Below are positions 1-10,005 of a DNA stretch of 64,000 bases, piece by piece (the first letter of the stretch is position 1; each line of letters starts with the position of its first letter). The stretch is from Diplosphaera chodatii. Taxonomy: Eukaryota > Chlorophyta > Trebouxiophyceae > Prasiolales > Stichococcaceae. The stretch is taken from NCBI GenBank assembly GCA_032358165.1, contig JAALGY010000028.1, positions 1,054,001 to 1,118,000 on the forward strand. Reading direction: 5' to 3'. The translations under genes and the position numbers were made by a program. The notes under the pieces were generated by a model. It did not search any database, had not been told where the DNA came from, and saw only the letters and a list, made by a program, of their open reading frames with translations.

Positions 1-483
1 TGCGCGGAAGGTGTCCACATGCGCCTGACTGAACCCCACCAGCAGCACAGCCTGCCAGATACACAGAGTGGCAATTTGAAGATGCTTTGAGAGTGGGCAC
101 CTTCATCAAGGATCCGACTGTGTGCAATTACGTTGCCTGTGTGCACCGCTCACCAGCTCGCCAAAGATATCCTCACTGGTGCCGCCGAGGCCCATGGCGG
201 ACTCTGCATCTAATGGGACCAGCTGCGGCCCATTGTAGTCACCGTTGGCTGCCTGGTGCTGTAGGTTGATGTTGGGGTACAAGTCCTGAGGGCCCTGTCC
301 TGAGCTTTCCGTTGCTGCACATGGGCCACTGCGGCGATGCAAGTGGTGTGCATGATCGACTTGCTGCTGTCTGAGCGCATGAGGCTGTCGCTGTATTGAG
401 AAGGGCGCAGCGCCACTGCCACGGGGATGTATCAATTTTCCGTGCTGGCAGTGTGCAGCGGTTGGACCTGGGGCGACGTGCAT
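1..483 (-). CDS. 3' portion of an unrecognised gene running off the left edge
   Basis: Two minus-strand exons join in frame. Complement 154 to about 330 ends with the residues SEDIFGEL at a GTGAGC donor. Complement 1-51 follows a TGGCAG acceptor and reads AVLLVGFSQAHVDTFRA to the window edge. Further upstream the same strand has coding-like stretches, for example LKVPLQILVLCKAANVDALG near 500-600, but how they splice was not resolved. I do not recognise the family. The joined phase and the ordinary residue composition are the reasons for calling a gene here. It lies in the same direction as the TPR gene to its right. The 5' limit is a guess. Confidence 0.4.
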
Positions 484-800
484 GGTGCAGGTGCCAAACG
501 GATGTTGTTTGCAGTGACAGCCGTCGCGTCGTCAACTGCGCCTAACGCGTCAACGTTGGCAGCCTTGCACAATACAAGGATTTGCAACGGCACCTTCAGA
601 CGCCTCTGCATGTAAACGTGTCGTGCATTGTGCTGTGCTACAGCTGGCAAAACCCTACCAAGCTGAACCATCCAACCATGAGCTCTGACCAGCAGATTGA
701 CTGAACTATTGAACATGCTTCAAAGGCATGCACGTTCGCCCCGATGGGCTCCCTGTTGTACACTGTGCAACAACGTGATCTTCCAGCCATCGTCTCATCA

Positions 801-2631
801 CTACTCGTCCTCGTCTTCGCCAAATGACAGCAGCGTCCCCTTGCCAGCCTTGCCACCCATCCGGTCTGTTGTCTCTGGTTTGGTGTCACCACCACCGCTG
901 CCTTGTCTGCCTCCGCCTTGCCTACTGCCGCTGCCGCTGCCTAATCCGCCGCTGCTCTGCGCCATGTTGCTGCGAGCTCTCTTTGCAGCAGATGGTGCAC
1001 CAGTTGGCGCAGCGCTGAACTTGTGCTTCCGGTTGTCGACTGCCTTCCGCTCTGCGATCTCTGCCCTGTGCGCCAGGTCCTGTTGCACACACGGTCATAG
1101 GGTATGTTTGCCAGAGTACATACGCAAAGTAACGAAAGATTGGCACAATACAGCTGAGAATTGATTGTATGCAATTCCTACAAAGATGTTTGCCCTTGCC
1201 TGCAGCTGTGCATCTTCTGGCTCCAGGTCCAGTGCTTTGCGATACGCCTCCTTTGCCTAGTATATTGCGAGGAAAGATCTCAGAAACTGAGCCTGTTTGT
1301 GCTTGCACCTGCTTGAAATTGGAGGGCAGGCCCTCTGCTGTGCGAACAACGACAACCCAGATAACCGTGAGCGCCACTGGTTGCCCAGCATTGCCAGCGG
1401 TGAACAGGCAGCGGCACCTCTGTGTACCGCTCCATGGCTGACAAGGCAGCGCCGACGCGCGCGAATCCCTTCGCCCAGCCCGGCCGCAGCTCCACGCACT
1501 TCCTGCCATCTGCCAATGCCTCGCGGTGCCGCTGCAGCGCCATCAGTGCTGCCGAGCGGTTGCTGTAGTACACCTCGTTCCTGAGGGGCACAGTGAGGAA
1601 GGTGCAGTGCAAGAAAAGCACCCCATGCATTGTCAGATGTCGTTGCGCATTTGCAACCCCAAGGCCTCAAAGCACCATGGCAATGGCAGCTGTTCCTGCT
1701 GGGCAGTCCACTCGTGCGATGCCCATAGCAGACTCACTCTGGATCCAGTCGTATGCAGAGCGTGAAGTGACCAATTGCCTTGTCATACTCCTTGGCGCCG
1801 AAGGCGCGATTCCCTGCCGCCTTCTCCTCCTCCGCTTGAGCCTGTTGTGCACGCGCAGCTGCTGAGGTCATCATGTGGGGTGCTGGAGGCAGATGGCACT
1901 CGCAACTATGCTGAGTTTAGACGTCCTATGCTGTCGGAGGTGCCGATGACAAGAGGCAATAAGAGCAGCGCACCTTGTCGGCTCGTCGCTGCAGGGCGCT
2001 GTCCTGAGCTGCAAGTGCAGGGTTCTCAGCAATCGCCCGTGCTAGCGCACCCTGCGACAGGAGAAGCAATGAAAGCTTGTGTTTGCACGATGCCCTTCAG
2101 TTTAGGACGACATATACCCACAAATGTCGCAATTGAAGCTAAGCAGGCGTCACAGCCTTGGCCTGTATTCGAGCAAGCCATGATCGTGGCAGTCGCACCC
2201 CGTCATCCCGCTCGGAGTCGCTGTCGTCGTCGGGCCCCTGATCAACGACTGGCTCGGACTCCTTGCGCGCCTTGCCGTGCAGCAGGTGCGCATGTGCCTT
2301 CAGGAACGCTGGCACATGCGAAGCAACTGCGGACGAAGAACGGCGCGGCTTGCATATCGAGCCTCTGTGGCTACTGCAATGCGCTGAAGCATGCGTGCTG
2401 ACTTTGCTGCTTGCTGCTGGAACCGCAGCATCTGGGGCACCACACACCCTTCAGATCGGCCCCCCTGCTGCCGCCGGCCTCCCCACCGCCGCTGAAGCCG
2501 GTGCCCCCCCTTCCTGTGCCGCCATGATGGCTTTCCCTATCCTGCGAGCGCATCGCCTCGCCATATTGATCTTCGAACCCGCCGCCGCCCTCGCCACCCC
2601 TGCCCCCGCCGCGTCCGCCACGGCGCCCCAT
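801..2631 (-). CDS. TPR protein with DUF4604 (KIAA1143-like) N- and C-terminal parts
   Basis: The likely start at complement 2631 gives a glycine/arginine-rich (RGG-like) N-terminus. The next exon (about 2199-2378) carries ASHVPAFLKAHAHLLHGKA followed by an acidic run, which resembles the PAFL segment near the start of human KIAA1143 (DUF4604). A small exon near 1970-2050 reads ALARAIAENPALAAQD. Exons near 1740-1860, 1450-1580 and 1210-1260 encode a three-motif TPR unit (KAAGNRAFGAKEYDKAIGHF; YYSNRSAALMALQRHREAL; EAYRKALDLEPEDAQLQ) of the co-chaperone type. The last exon (801-1088) is basic and low in complexity and ends GTLLSFGEDEDE, matching the LLSF-acidic tail of KIAA1143. The function of DUF4604 proteins is unknown to me. 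The middle exon phases were not all reconciled, so two adjacent genes cannot be fully excluded. Confidence 0.6.
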
Positions 2632-3156
2632 TCCAGCTCTCCTGTGGCCACCTCCAGCTGCAACGGTAGAGCTGCTTCGCGGCTCACATGTGGCAACACA
2701 AAACAGATGCCCCGTCGCGATGCACTTGCTGGAAGCTCTCCTCCGCCACCAAGGCAATCTCCCGCTGCCAGCAGACTGACTGAGGATGAACGTAACCTTT
2801 CTGATCGATCCTGCACGCAAGCGTAACCAGCTGTGAGATGTGTCAACGCAGCGCAGAAATTGAGACAGCGTGCGTACACTGTTGCTGGTTGCATGTCAGT
2901 GTGTCACATGCCAGGCTGGGCGCAGGGAGATGTTCATGCAGCTATGTTGCATCTTGCATGCACACAGCACCACAGATTCGACTTTGCACCGCACATGTTG
3001 TGCCGTTGGCCAGCGTACTGAATACAGCTCGCGCCACGCTGCATCGCTGATGTTGTTACCATGCAGCAAAAAGACCCATTGGGTCTGCGGTGACCTGTGA
3101 CTCTGCTGAAGTGCAGTGGGCGCAGGCAGCTTCAGCATTTTCACTTGCAGCGGCCC
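2632..3156. other. divergent intergenic region, TPR/DUF4604 gene and GPATCH11
   Basis: Head-to-head spacer of about 525 bp. No convincing exon or core promoter motif was seen. The GPATCH11 start is uncertain, so a short first exon could lie here, for example at the ATG at 3061. Confidence 0.4.
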
Positions 3157-4396
3157 ATGCCAGACCAGCTTGCACCGTGGAGGCGTCAGCTGAAGCCTCG
3201 CGCATTGCCTGATCAGCAGCAAGAAGGCGTTGTGCCAGACCAGGGCGCCGCTGCAGGGGCGGGCGATGCCGGAGACGCAGATGATGAGCTGGACCAACTC
3301 ACGTCACAGTATGCGGCACAGGCGGAGGCAGAAGCCAAGGCCACTGCAGCCAAGCAAGCAAGCAGCACGCAGCCACCGCAAAAGGGGATGCAACAGCTGC
3401 GGGATGAAGGCCTGGCCACAGCGCTGCCGCAGGACAACAAGTGCGCCTGCAGCTGGAAGACAGCTGGTGTCTGCAGCCTGTTGCAATATATTTTCGGGTT
3501 TGGCACAATATCATGTGTTCTGTGCTGCCATCCAGAGGCTTTCAGCTGTTGCAGCGCATGGGCTGGGCCGAGGGGCAAGGCCTTGGGGCTGGCGGCACCG
3601 GCCGTGCAGCACCGGTAGCTGTCGAACTCAAGACCAAGCGCACGGGCTTGGGCATCGACGAGGGCCGCAAGCAGCGGCAAGCCCACGCCGAGCAGCAGCA
3701 GCTTGATCGAGGTGCAGTTGCTAATGGTGAACATGCAGCACCTGCAGAGCCTACGGCCAGTTCTCGCTGCGAGAAGTAAAGAGGCCCCGATGACTGATGA
3801 CTGCAGCCGCGAAGCGGTGCAAGGTGCAACAGGAAGATCGGGCGACTTTCAGGGACACTAGTGCACGGCGCTTTGGGAATGCAGCTGCGGAGAAGCATGT
3901 GACGGCTGCGAGAAAGGTATACAGTTGTGGGTGTCTGGGATGTGTGGATAATGTATGCACCTGACATCAGAGTCGAGCTGCTCAGCATGTGTATGCTGCT
4001 CTACAGACGATTGAGACGCTTGACGAGCGAGGCGGCATTCTGCGCCACCAGCTGTGGCCACCGTTGCCACCGCCACTGGCTGCTGAGAACGAAGAGGCAG
4101 CAGACAGCAGCAATCCAGAGATCGAGCCGAACCCATGGGAGCTCCTCCCTGCGCCGCAGCGTCTGGCTGATGTGCTGGGGTATCTTCGAGAACAGCATTT
4201 CTACTGCCTTTTCTGTGGCTGCCAGGTGTGTGCCATGTCAGCCATTTCAAAGTGCATGTGATTGCACGTTGTGCAGTACGCTGAACCGTTCCCCTGCAGG
4301 GCACGCCTGTAACCGAGCCTTGTTTTGTGTTTGCAGTTCAACGACGCTGCAGAATTGGCAGAAGCGTGCCCAGGACCAGCCGAGGACGATCATTGA
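3157..4396 (+). CDS. GPATCH11: G-patch domain protein 11 (GPATCH11/CCDC75)
   Basis: G-patch proteins usually activate DEAH helicases in RNA processing; GPATCH11 was also named CENP-Y in animals. Exon 1 holds an acidic then Ala/Lys-rich stretch. The second exon carries the G-patch core LLQRMGWAEGQGLGAGGTGR. An intron at 3727-3806 keeps frame into CKVQQEDRATFRDTSARRFG. After introns near 3916-4005 and 4226-4336 come PNPWELLPAPQRLADVLGYL, the Cys-pair segment EQHFYCLFCGCQ and the final exon FNDAAELAEACPGPAEDDH, ending at TGA 4394-4396. This order (G-patch, then DUF4187 with YCxxCG and CPGPxxxDH) is diagnostic of GPATCH11. The start at 3157 is the first in-frame ATG of the first secure exon; a further 5' exon is possible. 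The gene is convergent with RPL12, 467 bp away. Confidence 0.85.
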
Positions 4397-4863
4397 TTTC
4401 AGCGCTACATAAGAAATCCTGCAATATCCTATGTGCACAAGACTTTGCTGGTGAGGAGGCAGAGACGTCACTGTTGCGCGTGCTGCATGACGGAGCTGTC
4501 ACGCCTGCCAATGGAGGGCACATGCCCAACTGCCAGGAAAGTGTGCACAGTCATATCGTCATGTGGTCTGTCGCTTGCTACAGGGTCATGGTGGCTGCGA
4601 CTGGTAGGCCCGTCATCGGGCCACTGGGCGTTGGCTCATGCCATGGCCGGTCAGAGCACTGTGCAGGTTTTTGACGTTGACGAACGCTTTCAGGTTGTCC
4701 AGAACATCGTGTGTGGCAGCGGCTTGACTGGTTTCGGCATCACTACTCGATGGCATGCATTCTGGTTTTACAGATGCAAGCCAGCAGCAAGACCTATGAC
4801 ACAAACACCCGCTCCTGGCGCACTGCCTTTGCTTGCGGGTGGTTGGTCACGACCAGGCAGTGC
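4397..4863. other. convergent intergenic region, GPATCH11 and RPL12
   Basis: Tail-to-tail spacer of about 470 bp holding the two 3' UTRs. I see no coding exon, clear poly(A) signal or RNA gene in it. Confidence 0.4.
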
Positions 4864-6493
4864 TCAAGCGTCAGGGACCTCCACCTCACCATCGTCGATC
4901 TGTGCAAGCACAGCTATATGTGTTGGCAACATGTATATCACCAGCCAACGGCATGGGGTAGGCAGGTGTTATAGACCTGCAATCGTGCTGCTTGGATGAC
5001 GCAGACTCTGGCAACAGCAAGGTCGACGGTGCACTGCGCCAAGATGTTGTATTCTATGACTCACCCCTTGCTGCACCTCCCGTGGGTCTGAGCCGTCAAC
5101 TGTGCAACCTACGGCAGCAGGATGGCAGCATCAGCAACCACGATGAGCAGGTGTGTTGTGACAGCCGGCTGATGGCATGACAGCTGGGCAAGCAGCTGGT
5201 AAACCAGACCTGACTAGCTGTAAGGGCATTGTGCGTGCGACACCGTGGCGAGCACGAAAGTGACAGTGGGAGCCTGACAACAGCGTGGTGCCGGCCCGGC
5301 AGCTCACCGACGCTGACGCAGGTGCCCAGGATCTCCTTGACGGTGCCGCTGAGCGCGCGCGCGCAGGAGCGGTCGCGCATGATGCGTGCGATCTCCACCA
5401 CGTCGTCCAGCGACAGGTTGCCGTTGTGCTGGATGTTCTTCTCCTGTGTAATGCAAGGTGTCAAGCCGTCAGCACTGCTGCGTCAACAGGGCGCCACACT
5501 GGTCTCGCACCGCCTCCCGCGCTCCGCACTCCCAGCAAGTTGCCCTGTTACACGCGGCTACTGGTGCATGTTTTGTGAGTGTTTGTTGCAAAGCGCTGCG
5601 AGACGAGTGTCCGACCCACCTTCTTGCGGTCGCGCTGCGGCTCCTTCAGCGCCTTGATCACCAGGGCGCCGGCGGAGGGGATGACGGACACCTTCACACC
5701 CAGGAGCAAGCCGTGTGAGATGCCTGATTTGTCGGCATCACACTCGACACGGATGAGGACTTGCCGACACAGCCCCCTGGCTTCTGATGGCACTGTCCAA
5801 TGACACGAGGGGCGCTTGGACGCAGGCCTCCTCCTCACCTTTGCCACACGGTTCTGCACCGTCAGCTTCACCGTCACACGCAGCCCCTTCCACTCCTTGG
5901 CGGTCTCCTTGGCGATGTCCTCACCTGCGGGCAGCGCCAGCACACGGGTCAGCTGCCCGGTGTGGACCGCCAGGAGCCTGCTGATGGTCGCGCCAGATGC
6001 GTTCAGACACCATTACACGCATATGCACAGGGGCCTCCCCGGTATCTCGCGAACTGACTGGCCTGGGCTGCCATCTCATGAGCCGACGTGTTGCCCCGCG
6101 GTTGAGGCATCAAGTTTGCCACTGCACAGCGTAAAGCGCCGCCGCTCACCAATCTTCTTGGGCGACAGACCCAGGGGACCGATCTTTGGCGCCAATGAGG
6201 ATGCAGCACCCACTTCGCCACCCGTTGCGCGGACGTACACCTCCACGACCGCGCTGGGGTCGAACTTGGGAGCCTGTGTGCAGGCACACATCCACAGCTC
6301 GGTGTGCTTTGCATACCGGGTAAGTGCTGCAGGCTGCTCTGTGCGCATCCCAGCGAGTCCTCTGAGCACCCAACGCGCTGCTTATGGCCCCTGTGTTGCG
6401 AACCGGCTCCAGCAAACATGCACTTCCTGCTCGCCGCCTGTGCAGTTCGCCAGCATGCAGGGCCAACAAACGGGCCCGCCTGCCACGCACCAT
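4864..6493 (-). CDS. RPL12: 60S ribosomal protein L12 (uL11), cytosolic
   Basis: uL11 forms the base of the ribosomal P-stalk and GTPase-associated centre. Seven exons on the complement splice in phase: 6491-6493, 6150-6273, 5839-5924, 5620-5691, 5308-5443, 5065-5108 and 4864-4899. They total 501 nt, or 166 aa plus stop, the usual family length. Signatures are [101 protein letters not shown] and [11 protein letters not shown]. The first exon is only the ATG, followed at once by a GTGCGT donor, an arrangement seen in other ribosomal protein genes. The gene is divergent from TBL1 with a 350 bp shared upstream region. Confidence 0.95.
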
Positions 6494-6843
6494 GTTGCCG
6501 GACTGCTGCTGCACCGGCTGGCGGCCCTGCCACCACGCTGCGAACCTGAGAGGAGGGACCAGCGCACGCCGGCAGCGGACAAGCGGGCCAAGCGGATGTA
6601 GCGGATGTAGCGGATGTCGCTCGTGTCTCTGTCACGTGCTAGCAGAGCTCAGCGATCACACCACCAGCCCCGTTCACAGCACGCAAAGTCCCTTGCACCC
6701 GGCGAGCTCACTACTCAGCAGCTCGTCGAGCCTCTCCGGGTGCCAGCACTCTCTTTGGACAGGCTGCTGAACGGTCCCCTTCCAGCGATCAGGCACAGCA
6801 TGAGCGTCACATGATCAGCTGTGCCGGCGGGTGTTAGCGTAGG
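6494..6843. promoter_or_regulatory. shared divergent promoter region of RPL12 and TBL1
   Basis: Spacer of 350 bp between two start codons. It contains a direct repeat of the 9-mer GCGGATGTA at 6592-6617, read as ACATCCGCT on the RPL12 strand, about 100 bp upstream of the RPL12 ATG. No TATA box is obvious. That it is a promoter is inferred from position. Confidence 0.4.
6592..6617. repeat. 9-bp direct repeat, nearly three copies
   Basis: GCGGATGTA occurs at 6592-6600 and 6601-6609, then GCGGATGT at 6610-6617. It lies upstream of RPL12. It could be a promoter element, 5' UTR sequence or simple repeat expansion. Confidence 0.8.
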
Positions 6844-9708
6844 ATGGCTGTAACAAGTGACGAGCTCAACTTCCTGGTGTACCGGTACCTCCAGGAGTCA
6901 GGATTCACTCACTCGGCCTTTACCTTCGGCTACGAGAGCTTCGTGCATAAAAGCGACATCAACAGCAATGATGTGCCGCCGGGTGCGCTGGTTTCCTTCG
7001 TTCAGAAGGGGTTGCAGTACCTGGAGATGGAGGCAAACTTGGCCAACGAGGAGGCTCAGGGCCCCAATGCAGACGCCGACTACTCAGCGCTCACCTCCCG
7101 GGAGCTGCTGACCAAGGACCTGGAGGAGCTGAAGATCACTTTGGCAGCGCGGAAGGAGGCGGCTGCAGACGCAGCGGCCAGGGCTCACGCTGAGGTGCGT
7201 CCCCGCGGTGGCGCCAGCGGCAGCGGCAGGAATGGCGTGACCGCCAATGTCGGCGAGGATCGGCAAGCGTCCGCATCCGCGGCAGCAGCACAGGTAGGCC
7301 CGATGGCGCATGGCCTACATGCAGGGCTGATCTCGAGCATGCCTAGAGTACAGGGCCTCCTCCAATACCAACCCACCTTGTGACGACCGCATCGCTCCTG
7401 GCGTGCAGGCAGCAGCGGCGGCAGGGGTAGGCGCCCCGGCACCGCCCCGGGAAGAAGGCAACGCCTCACTAGACATCCCGGCGGAGCGTGTCACCACGCT
7501 GCAGGGCCACACCAACGAGGTGTTCATCTGCGCCTGGAGCCCCACCGCGCCGCTGCTCGCCTCTGGGTGAGCAGATTGACCGCCCACAGATCATTGAGGT
7601 GGAAGCCAGTTGCACAGACACCCTGTGAGTCTGCTATACAACTGCCATGCTGGGCAAGCAAGCAGCTGCTGTGGCAATGGTTTGGCGTCAATTGCGCTAT
7701 GTCTCGCTGCAGCTCTGGCGACTCCACAGCCAGGATATGGGACCTCAGTGGGCTGGGCAGCGGCGGGGAGGTGCGAGCCCAGGTGAGCATGTTAGAAGCA
7801 AGCGGGTAGCACACCTGTTGTGAACCGACTCACGCTTGATGCAATGCAGGTCAAAGCAGGTGACTGGTCTCACTGCCATGCTTCTGCATGCCAGCACTCA
7901 CTGCTGCAGATGTGGATGCAGGCGCTGCAGCACACCATTGAGAAGAACAAGCAGAGCAAGGACGTCACCACGCTGGACTGGAATGGCGATGGGTCCCTGC
8001 TGGCAACAGGGTCCTATGATGGCATCGCCCGCATCTGGTCAAGAGAAGGTGCGCAGAGCTGGCTTGAAAATAAAGACGTGTGACTGCGTGCATGTGAGGA
8101 CAGCTGCACTCAAATGGGGCGGGCGCACCTGCATGCAATCTGTGACGCATGGACTTGGGCTTTTGTTCATCGTGTGAGCCCCATCATGTGCTTGCAGGCG
8201 AGCTCAAACAAATATTGAATGCGCACAAGGGCCCAATCTTCTCGCTGAAGTGGAACAAGCGCGGCGACCTGCTGCTGTCGGGCAGCGTCGACAAGACGGC
8301 CATCATCTGGGACGGCCGCACCGGCGAGGTCAAGCAGCAGTTTGAGTTCCACTCAGGTTTGTGCCAAGGCTCGCTACCTGCCTGCACGTGAATGTGGCCT
8401 GTTTGAGTGCAGACAGTGCTGGCGCACGACGGTCCGCACTCTGATGCCTGTCCAAGTAGTTAGCAGGCATGTTGCAAGGCCACATATTGGACAGTGGGTG
8501 TTGTATGCCGAGTCGCAGCGCCGACGCTGGACGTGGACTGGCGCAACCAGACCTCCTTTGCGACCTGCTCCACCGACAAGCGGATCTTCGTCTGCAAGCT
8601 CGGCGAGTCGGCGCCCACGAAGTGCTTTGTGGGCCACCAGGACGAGGTCAACGCCGTCAAGTGGGACCCGGCAGGTGGGTCTGCCGTTGAGCAGCAAGGC
8701 AGGTTGTCGTGCTGCACCAGCATATCGGTCTGTATCGCATGGCAAGTCCGGTGCAGGGGGCTGCCCTGTGCCTGCTCCAAGTCTCGTTGTGGGATCAGCA
8801 GCAGGCATGTGGGATCAACATGCATGCGACAGCAGCTTACTGGGCGGTGCGTCATCTTGATGTAGGCAAGCTGCTGGCGTCGTGCTCGGACGACCACACG
8901 GCCAAGGTGTGGAGCCTGGCCAGCGACCAGCCGGTGCAGGACTTCACGCTGCACAGCAAGGAGATCTACACCATCAAGTGGTCTCCCACAGGTGCTGGCG
9001 GCCCCCGCTCACCGTACAGCAGCTGACATGGTTTTGCAGTGTCACCAGCACCCATGCCAGCCCTGCGTGTGCGCGCAGTACAGTGCAATGTTCGCTGTCC
9101 TGCTGCTGAGCTACTCCAGCTCACGCACCTGGTTGCCTTTCCATCGAGTGATGAGACGATACCGAGCTGTGTGCATCTCGCATCACAGGTCCGGGCTCGG
9201 CGAATCCGAATCAGCCGCAGATGCTGGTGACGGCGTCCTTCGACACCACCATCCGGCTATGGGACGTGCAGAGCGGCGCCTGCATCTACGCGCTCACCCG
9301 CCACACGCAGCCCGTGTACTCGGTCGCCTTCAGCCCCAACGGCAGGCAAGTTTCTGGTGCCGGGACCACCGACTGACACGTTGCGTCCACAGAGCCAAGG
9401 GTGCACCCCAGCTGCAGCTGCTGTTAAGGATGCCACTGCTGACAGCGATTGTGAAGGCACAACAACAGAGCTAGGGCTTGCAGGGCTTTGCTGAAGAGCC
9501 TCATGCTGCCATACTGTCACTGCACAGGTACCTAGCCAGCGGCTCCTTTGACAAGACACTGGACATCTGGAACGTGCAAGATGGTGCGCTGATCAAGACA
9601 TATGAGGGTCAGGGTGGCATTTTCGAGGTGTGCTGGGAGCGCAGCGGCAGCTACGTTGCAGCGTGCTTCTCCAACAAAACCGTCGCGGTCATCGACCTGG
9701 ACCTGTGA
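6844..9708 (+). CDS. TBL1: LisH/WD40 protein, TBL1/HOS15 family
   Basis: TBL1/TBLR1 and plant HOS15 bridge histone deacetylase corepressor complexes and ubiquitin ligases in the nucleus. The ATG at 6844 opens a LisH domain ([19 protein letters not shown]) followed by the F-box-like helix [20 protein letters not shown]. After an Ala/Arg-rich linker, at least seven WD40 blades follow on separate exons: [120 protein letters not shown]. The end VAVIDLDL with TGA at 9706-9708 matches family C-termini. About nine exons lie between positions 6844 and 9708, with introns of roughly 70-190 bp. The 3' end faces the AGPase-like gene, 297 bp away. Confidence 0.95.
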
Positions 9709-10005
9709 TGCTGCAATGCCACGCCATGTGTCGCAATTTTTGTAGCAGCTTCAGTTTGATTTCTGCAACTTGAAGCATGCCATCTGCTAGGTCAGGGTTA
9801 GCCTGTGCACAAAGAGACACAATAGAAGGAGTGCAAGTGCTAGCTGCCCGTGGCGTCCTCATCAACAGTCGCATGTCTGAAGCACAGCTTTACTCGGTTT
9901 GGATGTTCGAGTGTCATGGGAGCATGCCCACTGAGTGCTGTCGGAAAATTTTCAGCTATCCTACTGAATCCAAGCGTCCACTCCGCTGTGCCCTTCGTCT
10001 GCTGC

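Noticed and set aside
3776..3806. A 31-bp mini-intron in GPATCH11
   Set aside because: It would break the reading frame. A donor at 3727 gives an 80-bp intron that keeps frame into the conserved segment.
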